Assembly (NCBI GenBank): GCA_964405075.1
Contig: CAYOMP010000105.1
Coordinates: 1-9,956 of the forward strand
Direction of reading: 5' to 3'
Length of the DNA: 9,956 nucleotides
Origin: CAYOMP01 sp964405075
GTDB lineage: Bacteria; Bacillota; Clostridia; Lachnospirales; Lachnospiraceae
This document shows positions 1 to 6,484 of this stretch, one piece after another. The notes under the pieces were generated by a model. It ran no database searches and had not been told where the DNA came from. It worked only from the letters and a program-made list of their open reading frames with translations. The translations under genes were made by a program, and so were the position numbers. Positions within the stretch are counted from its first letter, which is position 1; every line of letters begins with the position of its first letter.

Positions 1-2
1 AA

Positions 3-170
3 TTGATGGATACATACAATGAGGCACAGAAAGAAGTTAAGAAAATGCAGGTGGAACTGGAGACGGTAAATAAGTATAAAATCACTCTCAATCCCAGTAA
101 ATACAATGGGTTGAAGGTGTCGTTTTTGTCAGATTTTCATGGCGTTTTAACTATTAATTTATGCTTATAA
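3..170 (+). pseudogene. Truncated metallophosphoesterase-like remnant (open at left edge)
   Basis: This reading frame is open at the left edge and stops with TAA at 168-170, giving about 55 residues. The first half is charged and helix-like (YNEAQKEVKKMQVELETV). Then comes an ITLNPSKYNGLKVSFLSDFHG stretch in which a hydrophobic strand precedes S-D-F-H-G. That pattern matches the start of calcineurin-like metallophosphoesterases, where the D and H of the LSDLHG motif bind the first metal. Directly after this motif the frame becomes unrelated (VLTINLCL) and stops, so the downstream metal motifs are missing. I read it as the 5' part of a gene broken by a deletion or rearrangement. It could instead be a short protein of unknown role. 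The family assignment rests on one motif only. Confidence 0.45.
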
Positions 171-253
171 TAAATTTTTAAAATGAATCCTTGCCTACGC
201 AGGCTCCAGCAAGCCCTTTATCGTTGATGTAACCAACAGAATTACAGAAACGG
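171..253. other. Non-coding spacer with a short GC-richer patch
   Basis: No gene is visible here. The patch at about 190-225 is richer in G and C than its surroundings. It has a short open frame (187-264, ending in TAA) reading ILAYAGSSKPFIVDVTNRI, with no start codon or ribosome binding site. It could be the decayed 3' end of whatever gene once filled the gap after the metallophosphoesterase remnant, or chance. There is also a weak pairing, CTTGC (190-194) with GCAAG (209-213), too short to call a terminator. Confidence 0.3.
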
Positions 254-316
254 TATCAATAATGTTCTAATTGTATCAAATCTATTCTAACAGTAGTGGA
301 AGATAAATGGTATTTT
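254..316 (+). promoter_or_regulatory. Promoter of the SDR gene with tandem AraC-type operator
   Basis: Two 22-bp elements start 20 bp apart, at 254-275 and 274-295, and share the pattern TATCAA-N3-T-N-TTCTAA-N2-GTA. The second copy is followed after 12 bp by TGG and TATTTT (308-316), an extended -10 element. A -35 position 17 bp upstream would be TAACAG (288-293), a poor box that sits inside the repeat, as expected for an activator-dependent promoter. The same element with the same spacing lies in front of the transporter gene at 6548-6590. Transcription would start near 323, giving a leader of roughly 44 bases. Operator identity and binding protein are inferred; the repeats and spacing are directly visible. 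Confidence 0.65.
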
Positions 317-366
317 AATGATATTATCAGAACAACGCAACAATAAGAAACGGAGGAGAAATAATA

Positions 367-1170
367 ATGGATTTTTCTAGTGTAAAAGGAAAGGTAGCAA
401 TTGTGACAGGAGCAAGTAGAGGCATTGGAGAAGCAATTGCTAAAATCTATGGAGAATATGGTATGAAGGTTGTCTGTGCAGCAAGAAGTACAGAACAGGG
501 ACAGGCTGTAGCAGATGAAATCTGTGCTAAGGGAGGAGAAGCAATTTTCATTCAGACGGATTGTAGTGATAGCAGTCAGATAAAAGAATTGATTAATAAG
601 ACTGTAAAGCATTATGGAAGATTAGATGGAATTGTAAGTAATGCAGGTATTGGACAAGGCGGAAATCCTTTGCATGAGTATGAGATGGAAGATTTCGACA
701 AAATTTTTGCCTTAAACAGCAAAGGTGTATTTGCAGGAATGAAATATGGAGCAGAAGCAATTTTTCAATCTCACAGTGAGGGGGGCTTCTTGATCAATGT
801 GGCTTCAATCGCCGGAATTATGGCACAGAGAGGTCAGGCTCTTTATACTGCCACAAAACATAGTGTTGTGGGTATGACAAAATCTGCTGCATTAGATTAT
901 GCTCCATACGGAATTACTGTCAATGCAATTTGCCCTGGATATACGAAGACTTCCATTTTTGGTGATGCACCTGAGCAGGCTCTTGCATTTTTTGCAAAAG
1001 ACTGTCCAGCAGAACGCATTGGAAATCCGGAAGAGTGTGCTTATCTTGCATTATTTCTTGCCAGTGATATGGCCCGTTATATATCTGGTGCTGCAATTCC
1101 AGTGGATGGGGCATTATCAGCAGGACATCAAAATGTATCAACATGGAAACATCCAGAGATTTTGCAATAG
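367..1170 (+). CDS. Classical short-chain dehydrogenase/reductase (SDR), 267 aa
   Basis: A cytoplasmic NAD(P)-dependent oxidoreductase acting on a hydroxyl or keto group of an unidentified substrate. The Rossmann motif TGASRGIG lies at residues 14-21, Asp65 is the usual adenine contact, NAG is at 92-94, and the catalytic set is Asn117, Ser147, Tyr160 and Lys164 (YTATK). The PG motif is at 190-191. Arg40 at the end of the second strand favours NADP(H), an inference only. The length is a little over the usual 250 because of a C-terminal tail after residue 253. The start is supported by GGAGG at 352-356, ten bases upstream. The gene is monocistronic, between its own tandem-repeat promoter and a hairpin terminator. 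Relatives include FabG-like ketoreductases, sugar or polyol dehydrogenases and hydroxysteroid dehydrogenases. The shared promoter element ties it to the GH2/transporter operon, which argues against housekeeping fatty-acid synthesis. Confidence 0.93.
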   Translation: MDFSSVKGKVAIVTGASRGIGEAIAKIYGEYGMKVVCAARSTEQGQAVADEICAKGGEAIFIQTDCSDSSQIKELINKTVKHYGRLDGIVSNAGIGQGGNPLHEYEMEDFDKIFALNSKGVFAGMKYGAEAIFQSHSEGGFLINVASIAGIMAQRGQALYTATKHSVVGMTKSAALDYAPYGITVNAICPGYTKTSIFGDAPEQALAFFAKDCPAERIGNPEECAYLALFLASDMARYISGAAIPVDGALSAGHQNVSTWKHPEILQ

Positions 1171-1242
1171 CGTGAGTTACTTACTTTTTGCTGTATTCTT
1201 TTCTTAGGAGAGTCTCTGGCATAAAGGGAAAGATTTATTACT

Positions 1243-1270
1243 TAAGGGAGCATTTTGCTCCCTTATTCTC
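1243..1270 (+). terminator. Hairpin terminator after the SDR gene
   Basis: A 10-bp perfect stem, TAAGGGAGCA (1243-1252) with TGCTCCCTTA (1256-1265), closes a TTT loop. The following tract is only ATTCT, so termination may be incomplete. About 72 bases separate it from the SDR stop codon. It isolates the SDR gene from the two-component genes downstream. Confidence 0.62.
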
Positions 1271-1302
1271 GAATCGCAATAATTGTTCTTAGTTCGAAAA
1301 TA
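1264..1302. repeat. Inverted repeat in front of the response regulator
   Basis: TATTCTCGAA (1264-1273) and TTCGAAAATA (1293-1302) form an inverted repeat with 9 of 10 positions matching and a 19-base spacer. It lies 27 to 65 bases before the response regulator start, where its promoter should be; TAGAAT at 1301-1306 is a possible -10 without a convincing -35. It could be an operator for autoregulation, but its AT-rich makeup means chance is possible. Confidence 0.25.
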
Positions 1303-1328
1303 GAATAGCATTAAAGAAGGTAAATTAT

Positions 1329-2003
1329 ATGGTTACAGTATTGTTGATAGAAGATGATGTAAATGCCAGATTAGTAACAAAATTACATCTCAGGAATGAA
1401 TATAATGTATTAGAAGCGTCAAATGGAATAGAAGCATTGGAGATTTTAGAATATTCAAAAGTGAACTTGATTATTGCAGATGTTATGATGCCAAAAATGG
1501 ATGGTTATGAATTTGTTAAGCAGTTTCGTTTAGTTGATAAAGTGACTCCAATTCTTTTGCTGACTGCAAAAAATGGATTGCAGGATAAAAAAGAAGGATT
1601 TGCTTTGGAAATTGATGATTATATGACAAAACCAGTCCATTACGAGGAATTGATTTGGAGAGTACGGGCTTTATTAAGAAGAGCACAGATTAATTTTGAA
1701 AAGAAGATTATTATTGGAGAGTTAGAAATAGATGAGAGTAGCAATTCATTACGTCGCGGCAAAGAAAGTGTTACCTTGCCCAAAAAAGAATTTGAATTGT
1801 TATATATGCTATTATCGTATCCAAACAAAGTTTTTACAACATCAGAATTGTTGGATGAAATATGGGGATATGAAACAGATTCTGATGAAACTACTGTCAG
1901 GACACATATAAATCGACTTAGGAAGCGATTTGATGATTATTCGGAATTTAAACTTGTAACAATACGTGGATTAGGATATCGAGGTGAAATAAATAAGCAA
2001 TGA
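1329..2003 (+). CDS. OmpR/PhoB-family response regulator, 224 aa
   Basis: A DNA-binding response regulator phosphorylated by the kinase encoded immediately downstream. The receiver domain spans about residues 2-117. It has the acidic pair Glu8/Asp9, phospho-acceptor Asp51 (in IIADVMMPKMDG), the switch Thr79 and Lys101 (in YMTKP). The winged-helix effector domain covers about 126-220, with the typical DSDETTVRTHINRLRKRF recognition region and the closing RGLGYRGE. The length is normal for the subfamily. AGAAGG ends at 1320, eight bases before the ATG, and supports this start. The last codons overlap the kinase start by four bases (ATGA), so translation is coupled. Target promoters are not identifiable here; none of the neighbouring promoters shows a clear OmpR-type direct repeat. 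Confidence 0.95.
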   Translation: MVTVLLIEDDVNARLVTKLHLRNEYNVLEASNGIEALEILEYSKVNLIIADVMMPKMDGYEFVKQFRLVDKVTPILLLTAKNGLQDKKEGFALEIDDYMTKPVHYEELIWRVRALLRRAQINFEKKIIIGELEIDESSNSLRRGKESVTLPKKEFELLYMLLSYPNKVFTTSELLDEIWGYETDSDETTVRTHINRLRKRFDDYSEFKLVTIRGLGYRGEINKQ

Positions 2004-3034
2004 ATAAATTCGCAGATGGAAAGAAAAGATTTGGAATAATTCGTTGGGCGATTATTCTAGCTGTAATAGTTGATTGTCTGGCCGTTTTTTCTTATTTGGT
2101 AACAATAGCAATTAGATATTATATGTTCGGAACTGCAAGTGACAATGTATTTATTTGGAGTTTGACAATTTACCAGATAATGGGTTCTTTGTGCGGAATT
2201 ATTATTACTGTTATTTCTGTTATTTTATACCGCAGAATGGGAAAATTATTGAATGGAATGAATGAGGTGTCGAATGGGAATCTGGATGTGGAACTTTCGT
2301 TGGATCATTCAGGTGAGTATAGGGTAATGTATGAAAATTTTAATCATATGGTACGTGAATTAAAAAATGCTGATGAACAACAAAAACAATTTATGAAGGA
2401 CTTTTCACATGAGTTTAAAACTCCGATTCATTCTATAAAGGGGGTTGCAGAGTATTTATCAGAAAATGATCTTCCAAGAGAAGAGGAAAAAGAGTATTTG
2501 AAATTAATGGCGAAGGAAGCAGGGCGTTTGGCTAAACTATCTCAAAATACGCTTCTTCTTTCAAAACTAGATAATATGGAGATTATCAAAAATAAGAAAA
2601 AATTTCGTCTTGATGATCAGATTCGAAATTGTGCAATTCTTATGCTTCATCAATTTGAAGAGAAAAGAATTCAACTAAATGTACAGCTTCCAGAAATAAT
2701 TTTTTGGGGAAATGAAGAATTATTACAAGAGGTATGGATAAATCTATTAGAAAATGCTCGCAAATACTCTCCTGAGGATTCAGTTGTTTCAATAATTGGA
2801 AAAGTAATTGATGGACATATTAGTATAGAGATCAGAGATGAAGGACAAGGAATGGATGATGATACAAAAAAACACATATTTGATCGATATTATCAAGGAG
2901 ATTCTTCACATGAAACAATGGGATTTGGGTTGGGGCTTTCCATTGTAAAACGTATTGTTGAACTGAGTAATGGATCGATAACAGTGGAGAGCAAAGTAGG
3001 AGAAGGATCCACAATATATATTTATTTTAAGTAA
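2000..3034 (+). CDS. Sensor histidine kinase with minimal extracellular loop, 344 aa
   Basis: A membrane histidine kinase that should phosphorylate Asp51 of the co-encoded regulator. Two hydrophobic helices lie at about residues 13-37 and 52-77, joined by only about 14 external residues. This is typical of kinases that sense within the membrane or through a partner protein. A HAMP-like linker follows (about 78-128). The H box is FSHEFKTP with His137. The N box is NLLENARKYS with Asn252, the G1 box is DEGQGM (280-285), the F box IFDRYYQG (293-300) and the G2 box GFGLGLS (308-314). All catalytic boxes are intact. The start ATG overlaps the regulator stop codon. The stop codon lies in the left arm of the terminator that follows, so the pair forms a closed two-gene unit. 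Confidence 0.95.
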   Translation: MNKFADGKKRFGIIRWAIILAVIVDCLAVFSYLVTIAIRYYMFGTASDNVFIWSLTIYQIMGSLCGIIITVISVILYRRMGKLLNGMNEVSNGNLDVELSLDHSGEYRVMYENFNHMVRELKNADEQQKQFMKDFSHEFKTPIHSIKGVAEYLSENDLPREEEKEYLKLMAKEAGRLAKLSQNTLLLSKLDNMEIIKNKKKFRLDDQIRNCAILMLHQFEEKRIQLNVQLPEIIFWGNEELLQEVWINLLENARKYSPEDSVVSIIGKVIDGHISIEIRDEGQGMDDDTKKHIFDRYYQGDSSHETMGFGLGLSIVKRIVELSNGSITVESKVGEGSTIYIYFK

Positions 3035-3064
3035 AAAGCTTACCAATTTTGGTAGGCTTTTTTG
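3033..3064 (+). terminator. Strong intrinsic terminator after the kinase gene
   Basis: AAAAAGC (3033-3039) pairs with GCTTTTTT (3056-3063), and TACCAA (3041-3046) pairs with TTGGTA (3049-3054). One T/G mismatch lies between the two helices and the loop is very small. The stem runs straight into a six-T tract. The A-rich left arm means it could also work on the opposite strand, although no gene there needs it. Confidence 0.85.
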
Positions 3065-3078
3065 TCATATAGGAATTT

Positions 3079-3106
3079 TTGAAAGTTTATGTTGAGTTTA
3101 TATTGG
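3079..3106 (+). promoter_or_regulatory. Possible promoter of the DFR-like/TIM-barrel unit
   Basis: TTGAAA (3079-3084) resembles a -35 box, and TATTGG (3101-3106) follows after a 16-base spacer. The -10 is weak; TATATT (3099-3104) matches better but leaves only 14 bases of spacing. A start point near 3112 would fall after the upstream ATG at 3108 and so favours the internal start at 3156. No copy of the tandem AraC-type element is present here. Confidence 0.3.
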
Positions 3107-3136
3107 CATGATAGCTTATTCAAAAATAAGTATAAG

Positions 3137-3142
3137 AAAGGA
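3137..3142 (+). promoter_or_regulatory. Ribosome binding site deciding the start of the DFR-like gene
   Basis: AAAGGA lies 13 bases before the ATG at 3156. The spacing is long but usable. The alternative in-frame ATG at 3108 has no purine-rich sequence in front of it, so this site favours the shorter protein. Confidence 0.45.
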
Positions 3143-3155
3143 CAAAATAGTAACC

Positions 3156-4169
3156 ATGAAGGACGATAGAGTTTATTTATTAACAGGAGCAGCTGGTTTT
3201 TTAGGGAATAATATTGCGAAACAGTTAATGGAAAAAGGCTGTTATGTACGAGGTCTTGTATTGAAGGGAGATAAGGCGGTAAAGCATGTACCCCAAGGAG
3301 TGGAGATTGTTTATGGGGATTTAACTGATAAAAAATCATTAGAGAATTTTTTTGATGTGGATAACAAAGAGTTGATCTGTATACATTGTGCAAGCATTGT
3401 CTATTTAAAAGAAGAACCAAGCGAATTTGTATATCATGTAAATGTAGATGGTACACAGAACATTATTGATCTGTGTCTTGAAAAAAACGTTCAAAAGCTT
3501 GTATATGTAAGTTCAACAGGAACTGTATCAGAACTACCACATGGAGAGAAAATGAAAGAACCAACAGAATTCAATTTAGATGATATCGTTGGATACTATG
3601 GAAAGACAAAAGCAATGGCAACACAATTGGTATTTGATGCAGTAAAGGAAAAAGGATTAAAGGCTACTGTAGTATATCCAACAGGGATATGCGGACCTAA
3701 TGATTATGCTGGAGGACCAGTATCTACATTTATTGAGCAGTACTGCAATGGAGGAAACAAGATAGGCTTCCCAGGTTCTTTCAATTCAGTAGATGTCAGA
3801 GATTTAGCTTTTGGTACAATAGCAGCAGTTGATAGAGGAAGAATTGGAGAAGGATATATTCTAGGTAATGATGTTGTATGGATGAAAGATATGTTTTCTC
3901 ATATTAGCCATGCAAGTGGAGTGAGTATGACAAACATCATTCTTCCTATGTTTTTGACCAGAATAATTGTAAAAATAAGTGTGATGATTGGAAAAATGAC
4001 CAAAAAAGAACCGTTAATCACAGAGCTAATGCTTTATAACCTTGTAAGAAATAATGAATTTGATAGCAGTAAAGCGAAAAGGGAACTGGGCTATAAAACA
4101 AGACCATTTGAGAAAACAATTTATGATGAAGTAGAGTGGCTAAGAAGGGAAAATAGAATAAAGGAATAG
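3156..4169 (+). CDS. Dihydroflavonol-reductase-like extended SDR (NAD-dependent epimerase/dehydratase family), 337 aa
   Basis: An NAD(P)-dependent oxidoreductase of the extended SDR family, substrate unknown. Counting from this start, the Rossmann motif TGAAGFLG is at residues 10-17. The usual acidic residue after the third strand is Asp55 (YGDLTD). Ser120 (VSSTG) and the YGKTK pair Tyr148/Lys152 form the active site. YPTGICGP (174-181) and the C-terminal LGYKTRPFEKTIYDEVEWLR are hallmarks of the DFR/3-beta-HSD-like branch rather than of UDP-sugar epimerases. The start chosen places the dinucleotide motif near the N-terminus as usual. An in-frame ATG at 3108 would add 16 basic, unconserved residues. 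The family reduces ketones or oxidises alcohols on flavonoids, steroids, aldehydes or sugar nucleotides, so the substrate cannot be read from sequence. A 15-base gap to the next gene indicates an operon. Confidence 0.88.
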   Translation: MKDDRVYLLTGAAGFLGNNIAKQLMEKGCYVRGLVLKGDKAVKHVPQGVEIVYGDLTDKKSLENFFDVDNKELICIHCASIVYLKEEPSEFVYHVNVDGTQNIIDLCLEKNVQKLVYVSSTGTVSELPHGEKMKEPTEFNLDDIVGYYGKTKAMATQLVFDAVKEKGLKATVVYPTGICGPNDYAGGPVSTFIEQYCNGGNKIGFPGSFNSVDVRDLAFGTIAAVDRGRIGEGYILGNDVVWMKDMFSHISHASGVSMTNIILPMFLTRIIVKISVMIGKMTKKEPLITELMLYNLVRNNEFDSSKAKRELGYKTRPFEKTIYDEVEWLRRENRIKE

Positions 4170-4184
4170 AAATCAGGAGGAGTT

Positions 4185-5189
4185 ATGAAGAAGAAAAAAA
4201 TTATTTCAGTAGCAGTTATTTTGTTGTTATTGGTTATAGTGGTTGTTGTGAATAAATTAAATCAAGGTGAAGCTACACATTATTCTATTCAGAATAGTAC
4301 ACAAGTTACCAGGTCAGTAGAGCAGTATGGAGAGAAGATTTCAATAGCTGTTCAACAGATTATGATTGGTACAAAATGCAAAAATTATGAAACAGCTTTA
4401 GAGACTTTAAAAGAGATAAAAGATGCTGGATATGATGCAATCGAAATCAATGATTTTATGATACATAAAGCAGGATTGACCGTAAAATTGATGACTAAGT
4501 TCGGAGGAATGCCTGTAGGAAATGGAGGAAAGCTTGATTGGCCATCACTTATTGAAGAAAGTGGTCTGGCTGTAATCAGTTTACATAGCTATTTGAACAG
4601 TATTGAGGATAATCCTGAAGAAGTGGCAAATGAAGCTAAATGCTTTGGAACAGATACCGTTGTCATTACAGGCATGTATAATTTTGATTATTCAGATGAA
4701 ACACAAGTACGAGAATTAGCAAAACGTTTGAACGTAGCTGGCAAAGAATTATCAAAATATGGAGTAAAATTGTTGTATCATAATCATAATGTTGAAATGC
4801 AGAAAGTAAACGAAAAGCAAACTGCATATGAAATAATTGTAGAAGAAACAGATCCTGCCTATGTTAATTTTGAGTTTGATAGCTATTGGATGACCGATGC
4901 AGGGGTAAATGTTCCAGAATTAATGGAAAAGATGGGAAATCGAATAAAGTTATGGCATATTAATGATCGAGGATGTAAGAAAACAGGCCCATATTATACT
5001 CCAATTTTGAAAGAAGATGCTACAGAGTTGGGGTATGGAAATATGGATTTAGAAACATTAACGGAAATTGCAATAGAAAATGGAGTAGAAGGAGTTGTAT
5101 TGGAAACACATCAAAATTGGATCAATGATGACCCTATCGAAAGCATAAAGGTAAGCTCGGAATTTATGGGAAAGCACTTTCGACAGTAG
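4185..5189 (+). CDS. Membrane-anchored TIM-barrel sugar isomerase/epimerase-like protein, 334 aa
   Basis: An AP-endonuclease-2/xylose-isomerase-like TIM barrel of the sugar phosphate isomerase/epimerase group, carried outside the membrane. The N-terminus is MKKKK plus one hydrophobic helix (about residues 6-23). There is no lipobox cysteine and no obvious signal peptidase site, so it is probably an uncleaved anchor with the barrel outside. The barrel covers about 50-330. Likely metal or catalytic residues are Glu87 (AIEIND), His134 (ISLH), His199/His201 (YHNHN), Asp232 (FEFDSYW), His258 and Asp261 (LWHINDR) and Glu307 (VVLETHQ). The YHNHN variant is typical of a subgroup often found near glycoside-catabolism genes, some linked to 3-keto-glycoside processing. 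The activity of this protein is unproven. AGGAGG at 4175-4180 supports the start. It is the second gene of the DFR-like unit. Confidence 0.85.
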   Translation: MKKKKIISVAVILLLLVIVVVVNKLNQGEATHYSIQNSTQVTRSVEQYGEKISIAVQQIMIGTKCKNYETALETLKEIKDAGYDAIEINDFMIHKAGLTVKLMTKFGGMPVGNGGKLDWPSLIEESGLAVISLHSYLNSIEDNPEEVANEAKCFGTDTVVITGMYNFDYSDETQVRELAKRLNVAGKELSKYGVKLLYHNHNVEMQKVNEKQTAYEIIVEETDPAYVNFEFDSYWMTDAGVNVPELMEKMGNRIKLWHINDRGCKKTGPYYTPILKEDATELGYGNMDLETLTEIAIENGVEGVVLETHQNWINDDPIESIKVSSEFMGKHFRQ

Positions 5190-5196
5190 TCATATT

Positions 5197-5248
5197 AATT
5201 TAAAACGGTATTGAAGCTTTTTATTATTACTGTCCGTCATTTTAAATT
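5197..5248. terminator. Possible bidirectional terminator between convergent genes
   Basis: AATTTAAAACGG (5197-5208) can pair with CCG and TTTTAAATT inside 5234-5248, with a three-base bulge and a long AT-rich loop containing CTTTTT. It separates the plus-strand TIM-barrel gene from the minus-strand AraC gene and overlaps the last codons of the latter. The stem is weak, so this is tentative. Confidence 0.3.
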
Positions 5249-6435
5249 GAAGAGCGATATGCGGAAGGAGTCATCCCATATCGCTTTTTGAATACTTTTA
5301 CGAAGTAGTTATTATCAGAATAGCCTATATACATAGCAATGTCTGATATGGAAAGACTAGTTGATTTCAGCAATTCAGCAGCCTTATTTACTCGAATATT
5401 TCCAATATGAGTTGTTATACTGATTCCCATTTCTTTTTTAAAGGATCTAGATAAATGCTCTTCACTGATATGGTTCATATCAGCTAACTCAGACAAGGAA
5501 ATATTTTGGGAATAGTTTGCAGAGATATAGTTTAAGGTATTACGGATTACAGGCGAATAGTTCGCCAGTTTTTTTGTATCAGCTACAGCTTTTGTAAGCT
5601 TAATTAACATATCTTTTTGAACATTATTTAGTTCACTACCAGTTCTTGCAAGTGCATACTGCTGAATGCTCTCGTGAATGATTTCATCTATTTTGACTAC
5701 GGAGCAACCTCCTTGTTCTGCCGCTTTTCGGGCAAGAGTACGAAGCACAGCAAAACCATTCCAATCAGTGGAATAGAGAGAACGCTGAGATTGTGAAGTA
5801 CTGGCATAATAATTACTGGCAATGTTTTCGAATGCTAACTTAACACCTGTAACATCACCATCAGATATTTTTCGAAGAAAAAAGTTTTCCATTTCATATT
5901 GATCCATAATTTGTGAATAGGTTCTATTTGATTTTTCAATCAATTTATGTTCTTTTATCTCTTCATGAAATCCAGTAAGCTTACGGTATTTATATTCGGG
6001 CGTGTTTGGCACAAAAGTTCTCATTGCCGCCATTACTGTACCACGAATCATTTGATAGCTTAACTTAGGAAATTGATTGTAATAAAGTTTTATTGGCATA
6101 AAAATTCTAGCAGGCAGCTTATGAGAAGCAAGAAGTGCCTGTATCTCATGTCCAGAAAAATTGTTTTTCACATAAGGTCCGATTATATACTGTTTGCCTT
6201 CAAATTGAAAAAAACAAATATTTGTGTTGAGATAATCAGTTATCTCATAAAAAGTATTGAAATCACTATGATTTAAGATATATTCCAGGTATTTTGCAGT
6301 GTACATTGGTTGAAGAGTTTTTTCAAAACAACATTCTTCTTCAAAGGTAGAAAGAGAATGATCAGAAGGGGAAACACAGTAGACATGTATACCCAAAATA
6401 TTGGAAATAAAACTAATAAATATGATTTCGTTCAT
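5242..6435 (-). CDS. AraC-family transcriptional regulator, 397 aa
   Basis: The C-terminal AraC DNA-binding domain covers about residues 296-394. The first helix-turn-helix is at about 312-333 (ISLSELADMNHISEEHLSRS). The second is in the signature region 361-390 (LSISDIAMYIGYS, then YFVKVFKKRYGMTPSAYR). Residues 1-290 form a sensor part without recognised cupin motifs. An FQFEGKQYIIGPY stretch (77-88) recalls the GPF-type motif of small-molecule sensor domains, and a mixed helical region follows. The start at 6433-6435 is chosen because AAGAGG stands seven bases upstream. An in-frame ATG 48 bases further up has no ribosome binding site and would add MMVSLKHENIKKRGLI. The gene diverges from the GPH/GH2 operon, the usual arrangement for a local carbohydrate activator. 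Direct repeats suited to this family lie before that operon and before the SDR gene. Confidence 0.93.
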   Translation of the reverse strand: MNEIIFISFISNILGIHVYCVSPSDHSLSTFEEECCFEKTLQPMYTAKYLEYILNHSDFNTFYEITDYLNTNICFFQFEGKQYIIGPYVKNNFSGHEIQALLASHKLPARIFMPIKLYYNQFPKLSYQMIRGTVMAAMRTFVPNTPEYKYRKLTGFHEEIKEHKLIEKSNRTYSQIMDQYEMENFFLRKISDGDVTGVKLAFENIASNYYASTSQSQRSLYSTDWNGFAVLRTLARKAAEQGGCSVVKIDEIIHESIQQYALARTGSELNNVQKDMLIKLTKAVADTKKLANYSPVIRNTLNYISANYSQNISLSELADMNHISEEHLSRSFKKEMGISITTHIGNIRVNKAAELLKSTSLSISDIAMYIGYSDNNYFVKVFKKRYGMTPSAYRSSI

Positions 6436-6442
6436 AATTAAT

Positions 6443-6448
6443 CCTCTT
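6443..6448 (-). promoter_or_regulatory. Ribosome binding site deciding the AraC start
   Basis: On the minus strand this reads AAGAGG, seven bases before the ATG at 6435-6433. The alternative upstream ATG at 6483 is preceded by AATAGCTTTG, which has no Shine-Dalgarno character. Confidence 0.6.
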
Positions 6449-6484
6449 TTTTTAATATTTTCATGCTTAAGAGATACCATCAAA

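Noticed and set aside
256..612. Minus-strand open frame of 118 codons
   Set aside because: It lies antisense to the SDR gene and its promoter, has a composition (Cys, Ser, Tyr-rich) typical of a reverse-strand shadow and shows no domain.
899..1207. Plus-strand frame of 102 codons inside the SDR gene
   Set aside because: Out-of-frame reading of conserved SDR sequence that runs past its stop; no independent support.
3115..3130. Small hairpin CTTATT-CAAA-AATAAG before the DFR-like gene
   Set aside because: Only six AT-rich pairs; such stems are expected by chance in this base composition.
3108..3155. Upstream ATG giving a 16-residue longer DFR-like protein
   Set aside because: No ribosome binding site precedes it, and the extra residues push the dinucleotide-binding motif away from its usual N-terminal place.
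3040..3456. Minus-strand open frame of 138 codons
   Set aside because: It overlaps the strongly supported DFR-like gene and runs into the terminator; no motif or ribosome binding site was seen.
4185..4270. Lipoprotein signal on the TIM-barrel protein
   Set aside because: No cysteine follows the hydrophobic segment (it ends VVVVNKLNQG), so lipid attachment is not supported.
6436..6483. Upstream ATG for the AraC gene
   Set aside because: No Shine-Dalgarno sequence precedes it, whereas AAGAGG stands seven bases before the internal ATG at 6435.
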